The notes below the pieces were generated by a model. That model did not search any database. It saw nothing but the letters and a program-made list of their open reading frames with translations, and was not told the origin of the DNA. Positions 57,577 through 64,000 of a DNA stretch of 64,000 bases are shown here, piece after piece (position 1 is the stretch's first letter; the number at the start of each line of letters is the position of its first letter). The stretch is from Magnolia sinica (taxonomy: Eukaryota; Streptophyta; Magnoliopsida; Magnoliales; Magnoliaceae). The stretch lies in the NCBI RefSeq assembly GCF_029962835.1, contig NC_080584.1:78582862-78646861 (forward strand), read 5' to 3'. The position numbers and the translations under genes were made by a program.

Positions 57577-57798
57577 TTAGGGGCTATTATTCGTCCCATC
57601 TTCTCAGTTTTTTGTAGAGTTTTTCTCGCTTAGTAGAGGGTTAATTTAACACTCTTGTCCAGTTTATGTCATATGATAGGTGAGGCCTCCTTTCTTTTTG
57701 TTGGGCTCACCCGAAAGGTTGTACATTTTGTTGATCAATGAATTCTCTTGGCCTTGTGCCTTGCAGTAAAAATAAAAAAAAAATAAAAAAAAATAAAA
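57206..57798 (+). mobile_element. LINE 3' fragment with target duplication
   Basis: A 593-base L1 copy, heavily 5'-truncated, flanked by the perfect duplication aaacagtttgcatcaa (57190-57205, 57799-57814). The tail is an A-rich tract (aaaaataaaaaaaa...). Its sequence is nearly that of LINE B's 3' end in the opposite orientation. Confidence 0.93.
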
Positions 57799-57814
57799 AA
57801 ACAGTTTGCATCAA

Positions 57815-58945
57815 TGCCGGATGAGTAAACTGGGCACATGCACCTGAACAAGATCATCTAAATTGTGGGTCTTATTGTTAATAGGACATATCTAAAATAG
57901 TTTATAGAACAACAGTTAGCTCCTACCAAGAATGGAGACCCTGCCCCAAATATCTCCTCAATAGGAGAAGACTAATCAATCTATGGATGCAATAGTTAAG
58001 AAGGAGCTAAGAATCTTCAAAATATCCGATACCTTTTAAGCCTAGCTGATCCGCAGTAGGTTGCATCAGAAATCTGGATCACTGAACAATGGGTCCCAAT
58101 TGTACGAATGCAAACCCCGAGCATGCTTAGGGACATATAATTCCTCCAACTAGATCACCATGACAGTATAAAGCAAAATTTTTTGAAGGCGACACTTAAG
58201 AGAATAAAGCAACTTGGGGCACTTTAATCACTAAACAAGTATATGAGTAATTTAATATCATAAATTCTTGCAAATAAGAACTTTACTGAAATATATAAGA
58301 CAAAATATCCCCACCACGGTATATGTGTCGAAACGTTCACGAGTTATCATACAAGTCTCGAACAACAAGCTCTTGGGTTGGAGGCGTTACGTTGAGTAAT
58401 CCTGAAATAGACAAATAAGAAAGTATGAATAATTTGGAACTGGCCCAACTCCAGCCATATCATCTTTTTTTGATGGCCTAAGTGCTTCTCTAAGCCCATG
58501 AGGCACTCAGCTACAACCTCCTTATGGACGAGTCAGCCAATCACCCAATTGCAGCCAAGCTACCTGGAAGAGGAGCCATCCAACAATTAGAAATACTTCA
58601 GAAATCTTCTAACTATATTGTACACCAGTCAGCTACATGAAGACTCCAAGGAAATCTATAATGTTCTAGACATCTCTACACAACTCTAATCCTCTCTAAA
58701 ATTCTCTACACTGTACATAGCTACTGTACAAGGAAAGCGAAAAATGGATGAGTCCATAAGTTGGGCATGGAGACGCCCAGCCCATGACATTGCGGCCACT
58801 TGATAAATGTAATCTTGTCCATCAGATTTCCTTTGGCAACAAGGCCTAATATTATTACAGAGTATCATTACACAATTTATCAGTGGGCCCATGGAATTTT
58901 GCTCCATTAATCAAAACAAATAGCAGTTCATAGTCTTCTTTTAAA
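57815..58945. other. Unassigned non-coding DNA
   Basis: No gene, repeat family or terminus was recognised in this 1.1 kb. Confidence 0.45.
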
Positions 58946-58948
58946 AAA

Positions 58949-58950
58949 TT

Positions 58951-58990
<40 letters not shown>

Positions 58991-59002
58991 TTTTTTTTTT
59001 TT
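58949..59002. repeat. (TTTC)n microsatellite
   Basis: About eleven TTTC units followed by a T run. The minus-strand KKERKKERKK frames come from it. Confidence 0.95.
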
Positions 59003-59432
59003 GCCATGTAATCGGTACATGTGCAATGAGATGGTATGTGGTACTTCTGTCAATAGCTTTTCTTTTCTTGATTGATTGTATGCTTGCTGAAACAGCGTTG
59101 TTATGATTATGAAGTTGTTTTGGAACAAACAACTAATTTCTAGAGTTTTAGCCATTATAAATACCATTGTTGAAGAAAAGATGGATGTAAAACAAAGGCG
59201 AATAGCAACTACAATACGTTAATAATGTTATAAAATATTGATTTTTAAATATATTTTAATATTATATAAAAAAGACTTTGAAAAATGCTTTTTTCATGAT
59301 TTTGGGAATAGTCTCATATTGGAAAACGAGAAGGGATTTTTGTGGTTTATATGAGGAGAGTAGAGTACTATAATATTTACCCACCTAGTCCGAGGAGAAT
59401 TGGTACGCGCTGGAACACTCGCGCTCTGGCAC

Positions 59433-59613
59433 GGTCTCGGTTTCGGTCACAGGCTCAGTGCGAGGGTGTGGGCACGTGAGGCAGTGTGGCTATAGAGGAG
59501 CTAGTGGCGGCGCACCACGGGCACGGGCTTGGTCTCGGTTTCAGTCACCGGCTCGGTGCGAGGGTGTGGGCACGTGAGGTAGTGTAGCTGTAGAGGCGCT
59601 AGTGGCACACGTG
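59433..59613. repeat. 98-base tandem duplication in the copia LTR region
   Basis: 'ggtctcggtttcggtcac...gcgagggtgtgggcacgtgagg...gctagtggc' is present twice in a row, starting at 59433 and 59531, with few differences. Confidence 0.85.
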
Positions 59614-59734
59614 TCAAAGAGGGTCTCTCCTTTGCGAACCGGAGCGAGACGTATGCGAGTCATGGTGCGACTAAGTGACTAAGGCAGATAACTGGTTGGA
59701 AGAGAGACTAGATGACCGAATGAGGGTATCTCAG

Positions 59735-59743
59735 TATATATAG
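59735..59743 (+). promoter_or_regulatory. TATA-like box in the copia LTR region
   Basis: TATATATAG in an otherwise mixed-composition stretch, a likely promoter element of the copia LTR. Only sequence resemblance supports it. Confidence 0.35.
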
Positions 59744-60521
59744 AGGCTGAAAAATAGAGCTGTTGCAGAAATGTGTAACTGCTTTGCTCTTGATTGCTGA
59801 CCATGTAGAAACTGTTGCATGTGGCTAGCCCAATAGCTAGAAATGGCTATTACTGTCTCACAACAGTTAGCATGCAGCAGCAGTAATGGCTCATGCACAA
59901 CAGTCAGAAAAGTTTTCTCCAACAGCTAGAAAATGGTCATTGAGATTTAATTCCCTGGACTATAACCCCCCAGCCACCAATGACTATATAAGAGAGACTG
60001 GATGGGTTTCCAAACTATCTCTCAACCCACTCCAGTAGACCTATACGAACTAAGCCATAGCCACTCCTCTCCTATACATTAGTGACTCTAGCAAGACATC
60101 AAGGTTGAACCATTGCCTGAGGATTAGACCAGTGGTGTGGTCTAGAATGGTTCAACTGAACCAATAGCTGAAGAACAGACCAGTGCAGTGGTCTAAATCA
60201 CAAATCTTCTTCTCTCTTTTTCTTGTGAGATTTTTTTTTATGTATTTCTGCTAGACTGTGTAACAGAGTTCCATTAGTAGGCCTTCGTGTTTGCTGAACG
60301 CAAACCCACATCAGGCTCATCGTATCCAAGAAGCTTTTTTCCTGTAACCTTTCATCATACTCAATTTACTTGAGTACGGGTAAATAACGCTTTAAGGACA
60401 GCGTCCCAGATGTGCTTTAACCTGTCCTTCTATCACATCATTTGATTCTTCAGTTTCCACAATTTTACAGAAAATTATTTTATATCTATAACTTTTCAAC
60501 AATCTTAGAGAGTTATTTGAG

Positions 60522-60979
60522 ATGGAAGCCGATAGTGTATCATCCATTAAGTTGATGAATCAGGACTTGATTCATCATAATCGGTTCGATGGAGCCAATT
60601 TTACTAGATGGCAAGACAAGCTCAAATTTTTTCTGACGGCGCTGAAGATCTACTACATCCTAGATCCAAGCTTGTAGCCGTTGCCTGAAGCAACTGAAGG
60701 AGACACACCTGAACAAATTGTTACCTGTAACAAACGAGCTGAAGATGAACTCTTTTATCGTGGACACATTCTGAATGCACTCTCCGATCGACTGTTTGAT
60801 CTGTACATACAAACGTCATCAACAAAAGAAATTTGGACCGCTTTGGAGTTCAAGTACAAAGCTGAAGAAGAAGGTACCAACAAGTTTCTGATTGCCAGGT
60901 ATTGTTACCTTAACATGGTAGATAACAAACCGTTGTTGCCCCAAATCCAAGAACTGTATCTAATTGTATACTAGACTAA
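60522..60979 (+). pseudogene. gag: Ty1/copia gag, first part (one stop, then interrupted)
   Basis: From the ATG at 60522 the frame reads MEADSVSSIKLMNQDLIHHN, RFDGANFTRWQDKLKFFLTA, then EIWTALEFKY and FLIARYCYLNM. This is the UBN2-type gag domain of plant copia elements. A TAG at 60675-60677 interrupts it. At about 60979 the LINE insertion begins; the reading frame is picked up again at 63801. Confidence 0.85.
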
Positions 60980-60988
60980 AGCTCAAAG

Positions 60989-63597
60989 TGAGAGAGGTAC
61001 TGGGTAGTTCCAGCCCGTTTCCTCCATCACGGGTGTTCTCCTTCCTTCCCCAACACCTTATAGTTGAGATAATCCATGGGGGATTTTCTACTTCTGAGGA
61101 ACCGCAAGTGTGCTTTTGGCTGCATGAAACTTCAGGCAGGTCCTCCATTCACTCAGCATGGAAGGTGTTGCGATCCCCCTCCCCGCCTATCCAATGGGCT
61201 TCTTAGATCTGGTTGCGCTCTCTCCCTCCTAAATTCTCCATCTTCATGTGAAGATCTCTTCAGAACGCGCTCCCAGTCGATAACAAAGTTTAACAAAAAG
61301 GCATTGCTTTGGCCTCTAGCTGCAGATGTTGCCCTCAAGGTGCGAATGGTTCTCCTCAACTGGAATCAATCCCCCACCTATTTCTTTTTGGCCGTCACGT
61401 GCAAGCCCTTTGGACTTCTTTCGGATCGATGTGTGGTGTCCCGCCGCTGCTTCACTCTTCCATTGTTGGCAAGTTGGGCCATTGGAGGAATGCCTCGGCT
61501 CTTGGCGCGGCGCACAAATCGGTTAGATGTTTGCTGCCCATCCTGATTCCGTGGGAGATCTGGCGCGCCAGAAACGAAGCAGTTTTCGACAGCTCCCCTA
61601 TGTACATTGGCAAATCAGTGGCTCATATCAGATGGTGGGCTAAAGTGATCCTTGTCGCTGAGTTAAAAGACGATTTTAACTGGAATCACAGGTTGCAATC
61701 TAAGAATTCGGTTGAGGGGTAGATTCGAAATGTCTCTTCATTGGTTAAATGGAGACAACCAACCCTGGGTTGGGTAAAATTAAATGTAGATGGATCGACG
61801 ATTAGAGCTGGGCATCGGACCGAGTCGGACTGGATTCGAACCAACCCGATCAGATCCGAAATCTATGCAGCCTGATCCGAATCCGATCAGATCCGGCACC
61901 GAGTATAGGCCATCGGAGTCGAACCAATCAGATGCACGGTTGGTCTGACCCGAACCACTGAACCAAGTCGATCTTGATCAGATTTTTTAACGATGAAAAT
62001 CATTATCCTCATTGCTATTTTCGGTGTGGTTCATTTGAGCTTCAGATATGATTCATTTTTTTTACCAAATGCCCTAAAATGATTATGAAAAATAGATAAA
62101 CGGTATAGATATAATAAATACATTATTGTGGGGCCCATCTTAAACTCATTTGAGCCGTTCGTACAACTCGTAGCTCGAGGGTGAGGCTTTTAAAAGCTAC
62201 AGCTGTAAAACAGCTGTGATTGTGAACGGCGTCAGTGGCGAGCACGTTTTAAGGTGGGTTTGATCACGGTGCATGTGTTATATCATGGTGCATGTGTTAT
62301 ATCAAAACCATCCATCCATTTGGCAAGCATGTTTTAAGGCTTGGGATGAAAAATAAAATAGATCTAACTATTAAGTGGGCTACACTGAAAAAAGCAGTGA
62401 AGAATGAACATTTATCATTGAAACCCTTTTTGGGTCACGGTCTGACAGAAGTTCTGAATGATTTCAAATTTATTTTTCCTCTTAATTGAGGTCTTTGTGA
62501 TCTCATGAACAGATTGGATGGAAAATAAACGTTATGATGGGCCCTACAAAGTGTTTAGAGGTGAAAATCATTCTCAGTCGCTATTTGTGGTGTGGTCCAG
62601 GTGACTTTGGATGTGATCCATTTTTTTGGATAATGCTGTAAATTGATATGTAAATATGTATGAATGGTGTAGATATAATAAATACATCACCATGGGCCAT
62701 ATAACTTTGATCTCCTTTGAACCGTTCGTGCAACTCGCAGCTCGAGGAGCATCCTCTTGGCACGACATGTACCTATGCTAGTGTGTAAGGCAGCTACATA
62801 GCTACTGTGTGTGTGGTACACCTGCAAATCCTTTTACTAATGTACACAGTAACTCTATTGGGGCCCACCTTGAATGCATTTGATTTATCCACGCCGTCCA
62901 TTCGTTTTTGTAGATCATTTTAATGGTTGAACCCAAAATTGATGTGAATGGATCAGTTTTCGAGTCGGGTCGGGTCGAATCAAGGTCAATCTGAACTCGA
63001 CCCGAAAAGTTTCAGATCTGGATGGGGCTACCCAATCCGCACCAATGCAGACCATCGGTTATGTTCTGATCGGGTCGGATCGGGTCTGATTGGGTCGGAT
63101 CCACCAGATCGGGTCTATTTTGCCCAGCTCTATCGACGATGGGGAACCTGGGCCCTTCAGGTGGGGGTGGCATATGCAGGAATGAAAACGATACTTTTCT
63201 GTTCGGTTTCTCGGCGGGCTACGGGGTTGGATCTAATAACATGGCGGAACTCCGTGCGATTCATGACGGGATGTTGCTCTGTTTGGGTAGGGGTCTGGAT
63301 AGGGTTATTGTTGCGTCTGAATCTAAATTGTTAATTAGTAGTCTCACTTATCACTCCAAAACTCCTTGGAAGTGGAATCCTTGGCTGTCTAGAATTAACC
63401 ATTTACGCCGGCTGGGAGACTTTTCTTTCGCACACATCCTCAGAGAAGGAAACGGTGCAGCTGATGGTTTGTCTCAGGAAGGGAGTCTCCTTCAACAGTA
63501 TATGATCTATCTCCACTCCAGATGCCTTCCTCAAGTAATCCGAGGTATGCTCTTTTTGGATAGGATCATGTTAGGTGCGCTCAGATCTAATGACTAG
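60989..63597 (+). pseudogene. LINE D ORF2 3' part: zinc region and RNase H, split by hAT
   Basis: Frame 1 shows SGRSSIHSAWKVLRSP and ALASSCRCCPQ of the zinc region with three stops (near 61207, 61250 and 61290). The connection is ILIPWEIWRARNEAVFD, followed by WVKLNVDGST, which is cut at 61802. After the hAT element the RNase H continues at 63139 (GGGGICRNENDTFLF, NNMAELRAIHDG, NGAADGLSQEG) to the TGA at 63597. The catalytic Asp of the SDSK motif is Glu here (VASESKLL). Confidence 0.82.
61803..63132. mobile_element. hAT-like non-autonomous transposon
   Basis: The ends TAGAGCTGGGCA and TGCCCAGCTCTA are perfect 12-base inverted repeats, and the 8-base duplication tcgacgat flanks them (61795-61802, 63133-63140). 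An 8-base duplication and a TAG-type start fit the hAT superfamily. Both subterminal zones are full of 'tcgggtcgg' or 'ccgatcagatccg' repeats. There is no transposase. The middle contains two direct copies of a ~200-base segment (about 61990-62190 and 62555-62760) related to the foldback element at 18404-18886. Confidence 0.88.
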
Positions 63598-63800
63598 ATC
63601 GGTTGTTTTCTTTTAGCTTTTGTCGCTTCTTGTACATAGGTGATCACTCCTGCCCTCTGTCTATTGCCCCTTTTGTCCTTTTTGTTGTGAGGGGCCTGGC
63701 TTGTTTGTGCATTTTGATGAGCTTTGTATAGCCTTTTACTTGATGAAATGAAAGTTTCGAAAAAAAACCAATTAGAAACCTCAAAAAAAAAAAAAAAAAA

Positions 63801-64000
63801 AAGATCAAAGCCATAAAGATTGATCTTCCTGAATCATTCCAAGTCGGGGTTATAATTGCTAAACCGCCACTGATGTGGAAAGACTATAAAAAGAAGTTGC
63901 TACATAAGACTGAGGACTACACAATGGAATAAATCCAGAAACATCTCAGAATTGAGGAAGAATTCTGTAACCGCGATAAAAAATATGACAATGGGAATTC
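63801..64000 (+). pseudogene. gag: Ty1/copia gag, continuation after the nested LINE
   Basis: The frame resumes with KIKAIKIDLPESFQVG, IAKPPLMWKDYKKKLLHKTE and IQKHLRIEEEFC, the C-terminal part of the same copia gag domain. A TAA at 63930-63932 interrupts it where related proteins have a coding residue. It runs off the window end. Confidence 0.85.

Larger units (their letters stand above)
60989..63799 (+). mobile_element. LINE D (L1), 5'-truncated, inserted in copia gag
   Basis: The insertion is flanked by aaagctcaaag (60978-60988) and aaagatcaaag (63800-63810), 10 of 11 bases. It carries the zinc region, connection and RNase H of an L1 ORF2, a 3' untranslated region and poly(A) (63782-63802). 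It is itself interrupted at 61803 by an hAT-like element. Without that it is about 1.5 kb. Confidence 0.85.
59230..64000 (+). mobile_element. Ty1/copia retrotransposon, 5' part, with nested LINE and hAT
   Basis: The gag-like frame at 60522 resumes after the nested LINE and runs off the window end. The 1.2 kb before it has LTR/leader character: 'tctcatattggaaaacgagaag', a TATA-like box at 59735, T-rich 3' end sequence, and the 'acgctttaaggacagcgt' inverted repeat near 60388. I could not fix the LTR borders or a PBS. Reverse transcriptase would lie beyond the window. Confidence 0.65.

Noticed and set aside
58928..59167. Lys/Glu-repeat open frames
   Set aside because: Derived from the (TTTC)n microsatellite.

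Overview
The window is plant nuclear DNA that consists almost entirely of transposable elements. The evidence is Athila/Tat-type Ty3/gypsy coding and LTR sequences, Tekay/Del-like solo LTRs (TGTAACGCCCC-type ends), L1-type LINEs that carry a plant-style RNase H at the 3' end, a Ty1/copia gag, an hAT-like element and a CACTA end. Many non-coding stretches hold recurrent 'gtgggcccacc' and 'catcatggtggg' phrases. I associate these with magnoliid-like genomes, but that is an impression and not a demonstrated assignment. No intact host gene was found. The only host-gene signal is a broken four-exon fragment at about 45.3-46.7 kb (minus strand).

Layout. 1-1.09 kb: unassigned. 1.09-2.0 kb: LINE 3' fragment (-). 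2006-18363: an old, non-autonomous Athila-like LTR retrotransposon (-). Its 5' LTR is split by a solo LTR (8323-15951, target duplication GAATT), which is itself split by a second solo LTR (11421-14662, target duplication AAGGT). 18.4-18.9 kb: foldback element. 18936-20112: 5'-truncated LINE (-). 20298-32319: complete, young Athila-like element (+) with target duplication ATTTG, ~2.27-kb LTRs, PBS, gag, protease, RT, RNase H, integrase and PPT. Its coding region is broken by two stop codons and a frameshift. 32869-39527: full-length LINE (-) with an RRM in ORF1 and endonuclease, RT and RNase H in ORF2, in a 16-bp target duplication and sitting inside old tandem repeats. 39.6-41.2 kb: diverged tandem repeats. 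42.2-45.1 kb: possible solo LTR. 45.27-46.73 kb: host pseudogene (-). 47.5-54.8 kb: LINE B (-), with a second LINE (47879-49090) inserted in its RNase H. 56.17 kb: CACTA terminus. 57206-57798: LINE 3' fragment (+). 59.2-64.0 kb: Ty1/copia 5' part (+) whose gag is interrupted by a LINE (60989-63799), itself interrupted by an hAT-like element (61803-63132).

How the parts relate. The element at 2006-18363 and the element at 20298-32319 share LTR ends, a conserved LTR hairpin, a near-identical PBS, matching 3' untranslated sequence and a similar PPT. In the first, however, gag-pol is replaced by one ~506-codon reading frame that I do not recognise. That frame contains ten stop codons but no frameshift. 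The simplest reading is a non-autonomous partner mobilised in trans by the autonomous family. It is the most interesting object in the window. The LINEs form a related set (RRM-type L1 with RNase H) in which RNase H catalytic residues are retained in some copies and lost in others.
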